NCBI RefSeq assembly: GCF_001522545.3 | Contig: NC_031770.1 | Span: forward strand, 27,584,763 to 27,648,762 | Origin: Parus major | Taxonomy: Eukaryota > Chordata > Aves > Passeriformes > Paridae | Direction: 5' to 3' | Length of the DNA stretch: 64,000 nt | Shown here: piece by piece, positions 46,160 through 57,846 of the stretch | Layout: each line of letters begins with the position of its first letter | Position numbering within the stretch: position 1 is the first letter of the stretch | Made by a program: the position numbers and the translations under genes | The notes under the pieces: generated by a model | The model's input: only the letters and a program-made list of their open reading frames with translations | What the model was told of the DNA's origin: nothing | Database searches by the model: none

Positions 46160-47710
46160 TTTTACAACTAGGGTATTGTGCTAGGCCACTGACACTATCT
46201 ACCCTGACTTGGATGACTGAATATATAAAGAAAAAAAATATAGCTTCCCTGAGTGAAGAAATTACTGTCATGCATTGCTAGACCGCTTTCCTTTAACTGC
46301 TCCTCTGAATCTTTGCTTTCTACATTGCTAGACCATCCTTGCTCTTCTAGCAGTAGCATAACAGAGATGTTTGTGATCACAAGCTGGCACTTTTATTATT
46401 GCAGGTTGTTCAGCAAGCTCCTGCCAAAATGTCCAGCCCAGACTCAGAGGTACATTGAAATGATACTGCATGGAGCTGGAGAGAGTATGGACACATGTGT
46501 ATAAGGATGTGTCTACAGCAGTTGTCCTTCATCTCTGAGCTAATAGAGTCATACAACTGCTGCGATTTTTCTGAAATAACCTAGATACTATCATTTTTAC
46601 TGCATGGACGGGAATAAAAATAATTAAAAGCAGAAAAAAAACAGCAGCACAACCCAGCTCTCATATATCACAACCAGAGGAATAAGGAGTTAGTCTTGCT
46701 TTGTATTTTCAAAGTCTGGGACACAATTTAAGGCAGTGATTATGTCCATACTGCTAATCATAAAGCAGTTTTGAGGCCAAATAACCTAGACTGGGTGTGT
46801 GCATGTGCCCACACTTCATGGCACAAGTCCTAAGGCCACAGAGCATCACATGTGATCCACAAGACACAATTACTGTGTAATTTCCCTTTTTTCCCATTTA
46901 AAAAAATCTGAAGTGCAGGCAAGTCTGTGTTGTAATCCATCAGAAGAATCAAACATAAAGGCATTTCTTACAGTAGAAAACAAAAGTTACGTTTTACATG
47001 GCCTTGTGAAGCCATGAGATCTGAAGTCACAGAGCCCCCTGGGAGCAGACTGGAGATCTGTGGAGGATCTCAAGTTGACAAAATTGAGACCAGATGTTGA
47101 AATGACACTTGGCACACTCTGGATCAGCAAACTCTGCCTGGGTATCATCATGGACCCTGCAAATCTGCTCAAGCCAAAACTTCCAGGGCATGTATTAGCA
47201 GGGAAACAAACTGGAAAATCAACATGTTCAGCATGCAAGTAATCCTGTAGGGATTTTTAAAAAAAATAAAAAAAAAAAATTACTATTAAATAATCATATT
47301 AAGAATCCTCACCATGTTTTCCACTCATATACACAGATACCTAAGCACAGTCATGGTCACTGTCTCACCCTGTTTCGGCTCCTGCTCACTATACAGTGGC
47401 TAATTACAGACAGAAAATGATATTTTGCTGCAGCTTGGTTTACCCTCCTCTGAAAATATTCATCCAGTAGTCTAAGCAAATGGACACCATGGGACCACAA
47501 GGGGTTGGACTCACTCAGAGAAAATATCAATGCTTTAAACACTCCAGAGTCTTTTCCACTTAAAGAAAAGTATATACAGAGAATGAATTCCCACCCTACC
47601 ACAGTTCACCTGTGTTTGGGGTTCTGTGCTGCTCTTCTCTGCCATGTTTCCACATGTGTTTTATAGAATCCCTTTTCCTTTCTCCCTGTCCTTGTTCTTC
47701 AATCCTTGGC

Positions 47711-48308
47711 TGTAGAAGTCTCTGGGGCACCTAATGTCAAAGTGTTCAGTTCTTTTCCCCAGGATCAGGATTGACAAACAGAGAGACAGTTTTCACGTTC
47801 AGACTTAGGATGTTTACTTTTCTTACCTATATTACGTTTTTGCAGACAGTAAGCACTTCTACACACTAACCTAACAAGCTACAAATGGTGACCTAGGGCT
47901 CTGTCCACAAGGCCTTTTAAGCATAAATTATCCAGTTATCAAATGTCAACTAATTAATTTTTACTTTTTACCCAAAACCAAACACCTGTGTTCCGCACTG
48001 CGTACTTTTCTGTCCAATCATACAACACCACCCAAAACCATGAAGAAGAAGGAAAAAGGCAAAGACAAGCCAACACCCAAGAACCTTCATCTTGTCTCTT
48101 ATTCACTACTATATCTCAAAATCTAAACTCTATATTTTTCACCCAGTGACTTAATATAATTCTATCTAATTCACACATTCACATTCCCAGCTCCTCCACT
48201 CAGTTTTAGAAGCCTTCTCCATGGTCTTAAGTTAAATCCAGTGTTCTCTTGAGTGTCTGTGCCTGTAGCACAGAAAGCATGAAATTCTCTGTGTCCAGGG
48301 TTCCCACA
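47711..48308 (-). mobile_element. ERVK-like solo LTR, TSD CTTGGC/CTTGGT
   Basis: The element is 598 bp. On the minus strand it starts TGTGGGAACCCTGG and ends GACTTCTACA. It is flanked by CTTGGC (47705-47710) and CTTGGT (48309-48314), a 5-of-6 match to an ERVK-type duplication. It aligns along its length with 16255-16891 and with the split copy at 3456-5986. The U3 start block (from 48240 to 48308) matches the split copy almost base for base: GTGTCCAGGGTT, CAGAAAGCATGAAATTCTCT. The purine tract is short here (GAAGAAGAAGG). The 60-codon frame beginning at 48249 overlaps U3 and is not a gene. Confidence 0.85.
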
Positions 48309-48314
48309 CTTGGT

Positions 48315-49287
48315 AAACACAGTCCAAGACCAGTCATTCAGCTGATCCTTCAGCAGCAGACTCTTAACAGGATTTGGGTTGAAGCAGTGAAAAGTTACCC
48401 AATATTAATTATTCATCAAATGCAGAAATAAACAGCTAGAGTGGAATTCATTCAACACACATGAAGCAAATATCCACAAGTAGGAGTAGAATAAAGCTGT
48501 GTAAAAAAAACTATAAAACTGGAGAACTGATATGAGGAAAGATAAAAATCTATAATAAGAGAAGGAACACAAAGCACTGTTTTACAGACTACAACACTAA
48601 ACAATTAATTCCATTTCAAAAAGTGGAATATGAAGCAAAATATCACCAGTAGAGGCTGCAAATTTATGCAACTCAGGAAGATCAGTGTTCTATTCAAAGA
48701 CTATAAAATGTATAAAGAAAGATATACACCTACTAAACCAAGAAATTTAGCTATACACTAGGAGAATATGTTACTTTACATTAAAGGATTAAAGCCATGG
48801 ACAACATCTAATCATTCATGGGCATCCATCCAGCCTTTCCTCTGAATTTACACTAATTTTTAGTAAAGTACTTTGAAAAGCATTTAATCCTATCTTTTCA
48901 AAAGGTGTTACTTCCTCAAAGAAATGAGAGATGTAATCTCTAGCCATTTTCATAATTTCATTGCAATCTGTGGGGCTGTGCTGATCTATAATGTCTGAAA
49001 AAGTTGAATAAATTATTCTCCTTAGACCATTAGTTGGCTTTGCTTAAATAAATTCAATATACGTATTAAAAACAAATGAACAAAAACCCCAACTACAACA
49101 AATCAGCTGTCAGCACCCTGATACTGCAACTGACACCAGTGATTTATTTTGTTCACTAAGATTGATTACTGTCCCTGATGTATAGGCATCCAAGGGCAGA
49201 GCCCATCATTTTTGCATAGTGGAAAGCCATCCACTGCAACAAAGTTCTAGTGTGCTCTGTGCTAATATTCCTTGGAGGTCTAAATAC

Positions 49288-49321
<34 letters not shown>

Positions 49322-50241
49322 GACCAGAAAGGACAGGGAGAGAAAGCTGCTGTTTTCTAGGTTACAAGTCTGGGTAACAGAGGCCTCAAAAGACCTATGG
49401 CAAGATGTACCATAAAAAATAATTCTGCTTTCATCTCTTTAGCTCTCAGGTTAATTAAATAGCATAATAGGATTTTTGGGGGTTTTGGTTTAATGTTAAG
49501 GGGGTTTTGTGTGGATCTTTTGGGTTTTGTTTTTGTTTTTTTTTCTTTCTAAGGAATATAAATTATACAACATTTGAAGTCTACCTTGCTGCTTTGAGAG
49601 AAGCAACATGGGCAATAATTTTTTTCTTCATTAAAATGGATAATCTATGCTAAACATATCAGACCAATCTCTTCCTGTCCCTCAAATGCTTGAATTTATC
49701 CATTTAGCAAGACAGCCCAAAAAGAATTGTCAGTATCCATCTGGCTACCTGAAGTACATTGAGGAGCAGACCTAAATCTGCCTAATGAAAGGGAAAAAGC
49801 TCTGCTTTAGGAACATTGGGATGAAAGGCTGCTTTTTCTGAAAGTGTTAATGTGCTATTCACACCTTTCTTTGCTCCTCTGACATTAAACAGTTAATCAT
49901 GGTTCAAGGTTTATGTGATGGTACATAGGTCTGCTTTTACCATAGCAACCACATTATAGATGATATTATTAAACATAGATGAAAACCAAGCAAAACAGAA
50001 AGATTAAAATACCTGGAATTCAAAAGTGATATTTTTCTCCAGGTTGGAAAAACTCCCTTTTCTTTCATTTACATCCACTAAAGTCCTTCAGAGAGAATAG
50101 TGCCTGAAAAATAACTGCATGCACCAGGAGCTTTTCTTGTTAGAAGTTAAATAAATTCACATTTATGAGGAAACCTTTTTAGGCTGCTTTGTAAGTAGAG
50201 GAGGCTTTCATACAGCACAAAATGCCTGAAAGTCATTTTAA
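48315..50241. other. No recognisable gene; AT-rich
   Basis: About 1.9 kb of AT-rich DNA holding a 29-base poly-A (49291-49319) and T/G-rich runs near 49470-49550. There is only one frame above 59 codons. Confidence 0.55.
49291..49319 (+). repeat. 29-base poly-A tract
   Basis: An uninterrupted run of 29 A. I see no upstream sequence that resembles a processed transcript and no flanking duplication, so I call it a mononucleotide repeat. Confidence 0.9.
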
Positions 50242-50246
50242 GGCCC

Positions 50247-51012
50247 TGTCTTGGGTTGCAATGCAAGATTTAACCAAAAGTATGTATTCTATCACTATGT
50301 GTTAAAACCAAGTAGGGCAGTTTTCTTATCTCTTTCATAACCCATTCCTCATAACTGGGGGATATCTTCAGTTAATAAGCCAGCTGTTAAAAACAGGTAG
50401 GGCAGTGTTCTTCATCTCTTCTATGACCCATCCTCCCTCCAGGGGGATATCTTCTGTTAGTGGGCCATTGAGTCTCACTGCATGACTGATAAAATTACAT
50501 CATCCCATTGTAAAATGTTCCATCCAAAGGGAAGAACCAAGCATCTAAAACTTGCATATCTTTGGAGTCTCAGAACACCACAGCAGCCTTCCTCCACTGA
50601 ATTCCCAGAAGAGAGAGACTGGACCCATCTATACCACTGTACCTTCAGAGGAAAAATATGCCCTTCTACGGGATCATTATTTCAACCGAACCACATCTGT
50701 CACTCCAGGAGGCCTACAGCCACCATTTAATTGGACTGCTACCTGTCTAACAAGGTGTCAGGTTGTATTCTGTCTCTGTCAGTTATTATCTGTGGGGTTT
50801 TTTGTTGTGCTTTGTTTACTTTTTTGTACTACTGCATTTTTATTTTAATGTTCCTAGTAAAGAACTTTTATTCCTATTCCCATATCTTTGCCTGAGAGCC
50901 CCTTAATTTCAAGATTATAATAATTCAGAGGGGTGGGGGTGGTTTACATTTTTCCATTCCAAGGAAAGTTTCTGTCTTCCTGAGGAGATGGCTGTCTTTT
51001 CAAACCAAGACA
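50247..51012 (+). mobile_element. ERVL-like solo LTR, TSD GGCCC
   Basis: The element is 766 bp with exactly inverted 8-bp ends TGTCTTGG...CCAAGACA. It is flanked by a perfect 5-bp duplication, GGCCC at 50242-50246 and 51013-51017. U3 holds an 82-bp imperfect tandem duplication (50301-50467, listed). The 3' part, from TAGTAAAGAACTTTTATTCC (50855-50874) to the end, is closely shared with the nested LTR at 3666-4412. AGTAAA near 50856 may act as a variant poly-A signal. Frames of 82 and 98 codons inside U3/R are not genes. It is the cleanest LTR boundary pair in the window. Confidence 0.93.
50301..50467 (+). repeat. 82-bp imperfect tandem duplication in LTR U3
   Basis: Unit one (50301-50382) and unit two (50386-50467) are each 82 bases. 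Both start GTTAAAA.C, share GTAGGGCAG and GGGGGATATCTTC, and end GCCA, with a 3-base spacer. Duplicated U3 units like this usually mark enhancers in retroviral LTRs. Confidence 0.9.
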
Positions 51013-51017
51013 GGCCC

Positions 51018-54000
51018 AATTAAACAATTTAGGTTTCTTAAAAGTGTTTTAATGTACCTATGTGTCAGGTGCAAGCAGTTTATTAGTTACTCGATTTTTG
51101 GCTCAAGATTAACATTTAATAAGGTAACTCCCATTTTTTAAACAAACAGGAAAATACACGTAAGGGACAGTGTGATGAGTCTTATCTCACTGGGTGAGCC
51201 AACATTTGCCCTTGGCGCATGAGCACACAAACTAGTGATAGATGACCCCCTCACACTCCCTTGTGCTTTTTCAACTTGAGATGATATTTCTGAGCATGAT
51301 TGCACCCCTTTCTAGGCCCTTCTTGTTCCAGGTCTTACAGCACACTGATCATCTAGCTCAGCTGACTCCAAACTTGCCTCCTCTTGCAATCCACAGTTCA
51401 GAAACCAAGAGAGGTACCTGGAAAGGAGTAGCTCACAGACACAGAAGGTTTAAATACTTGAAGGTGGTTATCAGTCAGTTAATGCAGGAGGGAACCAACT
51501 TGCTACTCCCAGGGGTACATTCATAGGTCAACATTCAGTGTAAGATCCCTGCACAGGATGAAGTGGAGGCACCTGAATGAAGACTAAGGGCTCTAAGACC
51601 CTTAGACCTTTGTTTCTTTTATTTGTAGAAAATTTATATATTTATTCCCTGTAATCCTCCTATTAATCTAGCTTTTAAGCAGCCCCAAAATAAGCATTTC
51701 TTCTGTTCTGTTCTATACTGAGACTCCATTTTTGACAATCTCTGACCTAAGAATATTAATGGGAAAAACATTTTGGATTAAATAAAATCAGTTCATTCAT
51801 CCCTTATGTCTTGGCTGCAAGGCTCACGACCACCCTGATAATTTTCTAGTCTGATTTATGCAAGCCATGAAATTTCATCAAGTGGTTCTACTTAAGAGCT
51901 TATAACTTTTATTTAATTACATACATTTTAGAAATATTTTCCTGTAAAAATATCAAGACATAATGATCACATCATTGAACTAAATAAATTATTTCAGTAG
52001 TTAATTAACCTTCCTGCAAAATGAAAACTCTTTGTAGTTTGAATTTGACTTATTTTATCTTTTAGGTGGTAAATATCCATATAACTCCCTATGTTAGATA
52101 AAAATAATCCTCTAGTGCCATTTTCATGTCACTGTCTAAACTAACCTCAACCTTCCTAATGTCGAAAGAGGTAGTAAAGCCAAGGCCTCACTTCTGTTTA
52201 TGATTCCACTGCCTCTAGATATTATATATTTGTTTTGTAATTTCCCAGCTAGCCACCCAGCTAGGTCTCTGCTATGATCCACTTTTTAAAGTGAGTTTTA
52301 TTAAAAATTTGCTTGATTTTTTAAAAGAATATTTATTTATTGATTAAACAAGATATAGCCATTGTTTATAAGATTGTTATTTTTCATTCTAACCACATGC
52401 CAAGGATTCAAGGTATACAAGGTAAAATGCAAATATTTTTTTTTCTATTGTGTTTTTCTGGAAGAAAACTCTAACAGCAGCACTACAGATCCCTTTCTAA
52501 GATACTGGGATAGGCTAAGATTTTAAGTATAATTTTTTTACATTTTTCCCTACCCAAAAGAAAACAGACTGGTGAGAGAGTAATACAGATTGTTAGCAGA
52601 ACTCTTCACCAAATACAGTCTGCTCTTAGCTCTTGATGAATTGCAAAACTTGTCAGTCATTAGCATAAACTAAGCTCAAGAGCTTATGGGCCAGCAGAAG
52701 AGAATATCAATCAGCTTAAAAATAAATATATAAATGACCATGGAAAGCTAGGAAATACCTGCCTAAAGACCTTTGCCTTGTTTAACTGTGCAATTACAGC
52801 TTGATAGATGCAAAGCTTAAAGCAGGAGACCTGCTTGTCATAAAATCAGATAAGGAAAACATAGTGCAATAAGATTTGTTATTAAATGAAGCTTAGTATA
52901 TCTATACCACTTAAAAACTGGAGTGAGCAATAATGCTTCCAAAAATCTTAAGCTGTAGTTACTTAAATGGCTCAAGCTCTGCCACTGACATGGAAAAAAA
53001 TGAGGCTGTAGTTCCTGTCCCTGCCCAGCCATGCAGCCAACAATATCATGGGGCTAATGTAACTGAAAACACACTTTGGTGAAACCATATTCCTGTGGAC
53101 CTGAGAGCTGACTTGGCTTCTCCTTCTGCTTCACAATTCCAGGGTGTTGGCACAAGGGTTACACTTACAATGGCAGCATAAGGAGTCTATAAAGTCATCA
53201 TCCCATTGTCAACAGAGAAAAGAGGACACTGGAGTCTTATACAGGTAATCCAAGAAAAACTGCCTTCCATACAAGGAACACAAGGAAGGATAAACACTTC
53301 TTGTAAGGAAGAGGTGCCTTTCATGCATCCACAAATTCCCCTATTCTTTCAGATTGTTTACATGGAATAAAATCCAAATATGTGAGGGCAAATAAACTGA
53401 AGCTTCACAGAGCAAGAAAATGCCATCCCAACCAGTAGACCAAGAGGTACAAAGAAAGCTAGCAAATTAGCTTTTAAGGCTAATGCTATTTTCCTTGCTC
53501 TGATGCAAGTCCTTGCTGGATGTAAGATGAGTGGGTTTCTGTGATGTATACAAGGCCTTTTTCAATTTCAGAAAGATTAAGTAGGAAGGTGCATTTTTGT
53601 ACAGAGTAGAGAGAAGGTATATTTTGAAAGGTACTGAATATATATGAGCAACTGTTGAAGAAGCCCCTGACAAATTGACTGGAGAGTCTTTCATCTTTCT
53701 GTGGCCATCACCCTAAATAGATGCATTGTTTATTTCTGAATCAATTGCATTTCAGCTCCATTTCATTCTAATCAGATAGTCAATAATCCCTGGATAGTAT
53801 TTAGCATTTGAACCTGGGAAAACATAGGCTCACAGATTTTTTCTTAATTCCTGTTTGGAAACTTGTATGTTCGGATTTCCTTAGTACAGCTTTCTAGATT
53901 TTTTTTCTTCTAAACCAGCAAACAATTGCCACATCAATTGCAGCAGAGAGGGTTCATACAATGCTCTCATTTTTTAATCTTCCCAGAATTTGGAAAATTG

Positions 54001-54310
54001 AAAAATCTGCTAGCCTGACTTACTTTAATGTTTTTTACAACAAGAACAGATCAAGATAAAGTATCTAGGTCTTGCAAGTTGTTTTCCATGGTGACTGACA
54101 GACAGACATTTAAGACGGGTGGCTATAAATTTGGGTGCTGCTGCAAGGCACGTGACTTGACAAAAGACAAAGCTGAAACTAATGTTGAAGGAATGATCCA
54201 GTGGAACACAGTGTCTAGGAAAAGACAAAAATATTTATCTCCAAATTTCAGCTCTTATGATCCACTTTCAATTTTAATACATGGAGAATTCCTTAAAGAA
54301 TTAGGGATAA
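51018..54310. other. No recognisable gene or repeat; AT-rich
   Basis: About 3.3 kb. The longest frames are 94 codons (51242-51526) and 115 codons (54028-54375), without recognisable domains; the second runs into the LTR at 54316. I see nothing else. Confidence 0.5.
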
Positions 54311-54315
54311 CTCCT

Positions 54316-54720
54316 TGCCTGGTTCCAACCAGGATAAGTTTAATTTTTGCAGTAGTTAGGAAGAGGCATGGCTAGGACCAGAAACTAATCTATACCACCC
54401 CATGACATTGCCAGGGAAGAGGAAAGGGAGTATCTTCCAGTCAGGGATAGTGTGGCAGTGATTTGCATATTGTGGTTCCCATATGTTGAGCTTTTCTTCG
54501 TGTCTGAACTGTTTGCCTTCCTTGTGCACCCTTTTCTTAATATTGCCACTGTACAGTTTGTTTCTTATTTCATTGCTGTTTCTAGTAAATTGTTCCTATC
54601 TCAGCCTGTAATCTTTACCTTTTGTACCTCCAGTTCTCCTCTCCAGCCTGCTGCAGGGGGAGGCAGGGAGTGTTTTGGTGGGAACAGTAAATTGGCAATC
54701 ATCGTTCCTAAACCATGACA
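54316..54720 (+). mobile_element. ERVL-like LTR related to the one at 37189
   Basis: It starts TGCCTGGTTCCAACCAGGAT, follows with GGCATGGCTAGGACCAGAAA (54364-54383) and ATGACATTGCCAGGGAAGAG (54402-54421). It ends with AGTAAATTGTTCCTATCTCA (54583-54602), TTCTCCTCTCCAGCCTGCTG and AAACCATGACA. The ends follow the same plan as the LTR at 37189-37751 (TCCTGGTTTTAGCTGGGAT... TTAAACTGTTCTTATTTCA ... AAACCATGTCA), and both fit the common avian ERVL LTR. Flanks CTCCT and TTTCT match at 3 of 5, so the target duplication has decayed. It is about 405 bp and shorter than its relative in the middle. The 88-codon frame at 54452-54718 lies wholly inside it and is not a gene. Confidence 0.8.
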
Positions 54721-56209
54721 TTTCTATTACCTCTGCCCACATCAGCAGTGTTTACTCAAGCAAGTGACCACAATAATGCTTGAGAGCTGGCTCTTCTTAC
54801 ACTGCCCCAGCATCAGAGAAGTCTTAGAGAGCTGGAATCACTGAACAGACTAAAGCTGCATTCATGCAGGGAAATCTCTGCAGAGCATAACAGCAAATTT
54901 CCTGCTTTGGAGAGAAAGGGTAAGGCAAAAATTCCAGACAGCTGCCTACACCTCAGATTCATAGCCAATGGCTATGCATCCACATAACTAAACATTTTCA
55001 AAACCTTATTAACCCTTCCAAATACAATGTCCTGATTTGCATTAGAGGACCAGGCACTGGTTGTCTCAGTGCAACTAATTGGATTTTGACAGTTATACCT
55101 CACTGATAAAGGGAAAGGAGAATAAGCCTCAGAGGACTGTTGTTTTTCATGCAAAAGTTGAATCACATTCAGTGACCACTGGAGTAGGGCTGGAAGTAGG
55201 GACCAAAGGCAAGTTGGAGCAATAAATGATCAATCCTGAGAATCAGTTTTAGTTGTGAACCAGAGATGGGGCTTTTAGGATGAGCCAGAAGTTAATGTTA
55301 GAGCTGAGCAGAAGACAGAGCTTAAGGAAGCTCCAGGGGGATGGGCAGTTGTGTACCTTGTCTGCCCAAGGCCTGCTCTCTCCACCCCAGACAACCACCC
55401 CTTTCCCTCTTACAGCCAAGCCTCACACAGCTGCTTTCATCTCACTTCACCATTATGTTAATCGCATGGGCTGCCTCTGAGAGGTGCCAGCCTTTCTCCT
55501 CAGACCACACAAGAAGGCTAAATGTCCAAATTATGTTGACATGGGGGAAAACTCTTTAAAGTGCTGAAAACCTCAGAGCAGAAATTATTCCAGGATCTGG
55601 GTTTTCACCATCATTTGAAAAACAGCAAGGTTTTCCTTTGCCTAGGTAGAGCTAGGAATTCCAAATAGATTAAAAACTCACAAATCCTCGTATGTCATGG
55701 CAAACGTTCAAATTCACAATGTTAAATGCAGCCAGACACAGAACTCGGGCTGTTTGCCTGCAGGGTCAGCACCATTACTTGAGGACAAGGACATCAACTG
55801 TCACCTCACAGTCAAGGCTGAGCACAGTTTCACACATTAAAAGAGGTTCAGCATCTGTGCACTGCACCCTGCCCCAAAGCACAGCACTTAACTTGGAATT
55901 TAAAATCAATAGAGTCCAGCTGTCAAATTAATATCTTGCCTCAGCTTGTGTTGGAACATAAAATTTTGCTAATTTTCTGTGACTGTTCACTTGATAAGTT
56001 TCAAAAGACTCTTGTAAAAAAATAACACCAAAGTCATCTGACCAGAGTGCACCCAAGGAAAAAAAAATATACTAGAAGAGACCACTCAGAAGAAAAACAA
56101 GACCAAGGTGTTTGCAAACAGCCATGGGCTCATCTTCCTGCCCTCCACACCATAGCTATTCCCACAGGGTGTCATTTCCCACACCTTGGACTTCCCCACC
56201 AGCTGTGGT
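54721..56209. other. No recognisable gene or repeat
   Basis: About 1.5 kb with overlapping short frames on both strands (66 to 79 codons) and no recognised repeat. Confidence 0.5.
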
Positions 56210-56214
56210 TTTCC

Positions 56215-56841
56215 TGTGGTGGTGTGGCTGACCCTTGCTGGATGCCAGGTACCCACCTGCTCTGTCACTCTTCTCAGCTGAACAGGAGAAAGACTATACT
56301 ATAAAAGTCTTGTGGGTCAAGATAAGGTTAGGGAAATATCACTCACCAGTTATTGTCATGGGCAAAACTTTATTGACTTGACAGCATTAGTTTAATTTAT
56401 TACCAATCAAATCAGAGTAGATAACAAGAAATAAAAACTAAATCTTAAAAAGTCTTTCACCTGTCTCTCTCTTCTTCCCAGGCTTAACTGTACTCACAAT
56501 TTTCTCTACCTTGTCCCCCTCAATGGCTCAGGGGGACAGGGAATGTGTGCCATTTTCACTGCCTTGGTATCTTCAGAGATCTTTCTCTCACATATTCTAA
56601 CTCCTCTCTCCAGCTGCAGTTTCACAGTATTCAAGAAGGGGCTTCCCCTCTTTTAAAATGCATTATCCCGAAGGCGCTGCCACCATTATTGGAGCACGCT
56701 TCCTTGGCCAGCAGTGGGTCTATCTTGGAGCCAGCTGGCATTGGCTGTCTTGGACATGGGGGAAGCTTCTAGCAGCTTCTCACAGCAGCTGCTCCTGTAC
56801 TCCCCTTGCTACCAAAACCTTCCCAGTAGGTCCCCTCAGCA
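56215..56841 (-). mobile_element. ERVL-type avian LTR-like repeat, minus strand
   Basis: Several blocks match a widespread avian repeat, read on its complement: TGGCTGACCCTTGCTGGATG (56226-56245), CTTGTGGGTCAAGATAAGG (56309-56327), CTCACCAGTTATTGTCATGG (56342-56361), TTCTCTCACATATTCTAACT (56583-56602), CTTGGAGCCAGCTGGCATTG (56724-56743) and GGGGGAAGCTTCTAGCAGCT (56758-56777). Two poly-A signals (TTTATT on this strand) lie at 56379-56384 and 56396-56401. The left end is TGTGGTGGTG at 56215. The right end near 56841 is estimated, and no target duplication was found. Family name is from memory of the pattern, not a search. Confidence 0.7.
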
Positions 56842-57268
56842 GCCAGGCAAAGCAGGCTAGGGTGTATAGATTCCCTGAGCAGCAGCCACACAAGTGTTGC
56901 ATACAAGCCATTTAATGAATGTATCAGACTCGTTTCTTACTGAGCAGTGTGTGAGAGCCCTTTTCCCCATCACTTCCATCTCCATTTGGCATCACAGCCT
57001 TAGAGCCTGTTGGAAGAGGAGCACTCCAGCTACCTTATTATACCTTCCTTAAAGTGCTACTGGGCCTGCAAAGACGTGACTGTAATGACATGCCTCTTTT
57101 GCAATGTTGCAAACATCAGCTAATAAAGTCTCTCAACTTCCTTCTGATCTGAAAATGTCTGTCTTCATACAAGATAGCCAATAAAACTTGGCTTCTGATA
57201 GTGCAAGAAGAGTGCCTGGGAAAAAGAACCAATAGAAAGACCAAGACATTTTGCTGTTCTAACCCTTT
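56842..57268. other. Spacer between two minus-strand LTRs
   Basis: About 430 bases with no gene or named repeat. Confidence 0.5.
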
Positions 57269-57274
57269 CCTGGT

Positions 57275-57840
57275 TGTTGGGATTATCAAGATGGGAGTGA
57301 CTGAGAGACATTGTAAAAGGTGTTTTATTGCATAACCAGTCTCATGGAAGGATGAGATATTAAAGGTGTTGCATTCAACACCATCACATCAGAAGCTGTA
57401 TTAATTCTAGTTACAATGCCTTTTATAAAATTCTTAGCCAATCAACTACTTCCACAAAGCTCACTAATAACTTTTTACATCAATCATTGACTATTTTGCA
57501 TTACATGATTCTGCCACAATGCATCTTTTCTTATCCAATCATATAATGCAACACAAACCTACATTGCTACACCTTAAGCTTCTTACTAACTCTATAGCAG
57601 GTTCTATTGTTAAACTTTAAAATTTTTCACTACTTTGCTCAACATATTTTTTTGCTTACATAAAGCATATTTCTACTTGTTTAAACCATAAACCTACATT
57701 CTTGCTTCATGTCTGTGTAACTTTATTGTTCCAAATCTTCAGGCCTTTTTCAAGATCTTAGGTCAAACTTTGTATCCATCTCTATCTCTGAGCCTCTACA
57801 CACAAGGCTCTGGGAGATTTCTGTGCCTCCATTTCCCACA
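57275..57840 (-). mobile_element. Divergent ERVK-like LTR
   Basis: On the minus strand it starts TGTGGGAAATGGAGGCACAG and ends ATAATCCCAACA. It follows the plan of the family at 47711-48308 and 16255-16891: a TGTGGGAA start, a TTCTTATCCAATCATA block (57529-57544) and a final CCCAACA. It also has a poly-A signal AATAAA (TTTATT on the plus strand, near 57325). It lacks the purine tract and is more diverged, so it is an older or sister subfamily. Flanks CCTGGT (57269-57274) and CCCAGT (57841-57846) match at 4 of 6, with both differences transitions. Length is 566 bp. Confidence 0.7.
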
Positions 57841-57846
57841 CCCAGT

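Larger units (their letters stand above)
39941..47704. other. No recognisable gene; AT-rich, small repeats
   Basis: About 7.8 kb. It contains the longest frame in the window, 170 codons at 41517-42029. That frame has no domain that I recognise, no signal peptide and no neighbouring coding block, and it lies in AT-rich DNA. A frame of this length can arise by chance, so I do not call it a gene. There is also an AT-rich patch at 44190-44281, a short hairpin at 45289-45311 (9-bp stem CTCTTCCTC), and a 19-bp tandem pair at 46122-46159. Confidence 0.5.
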
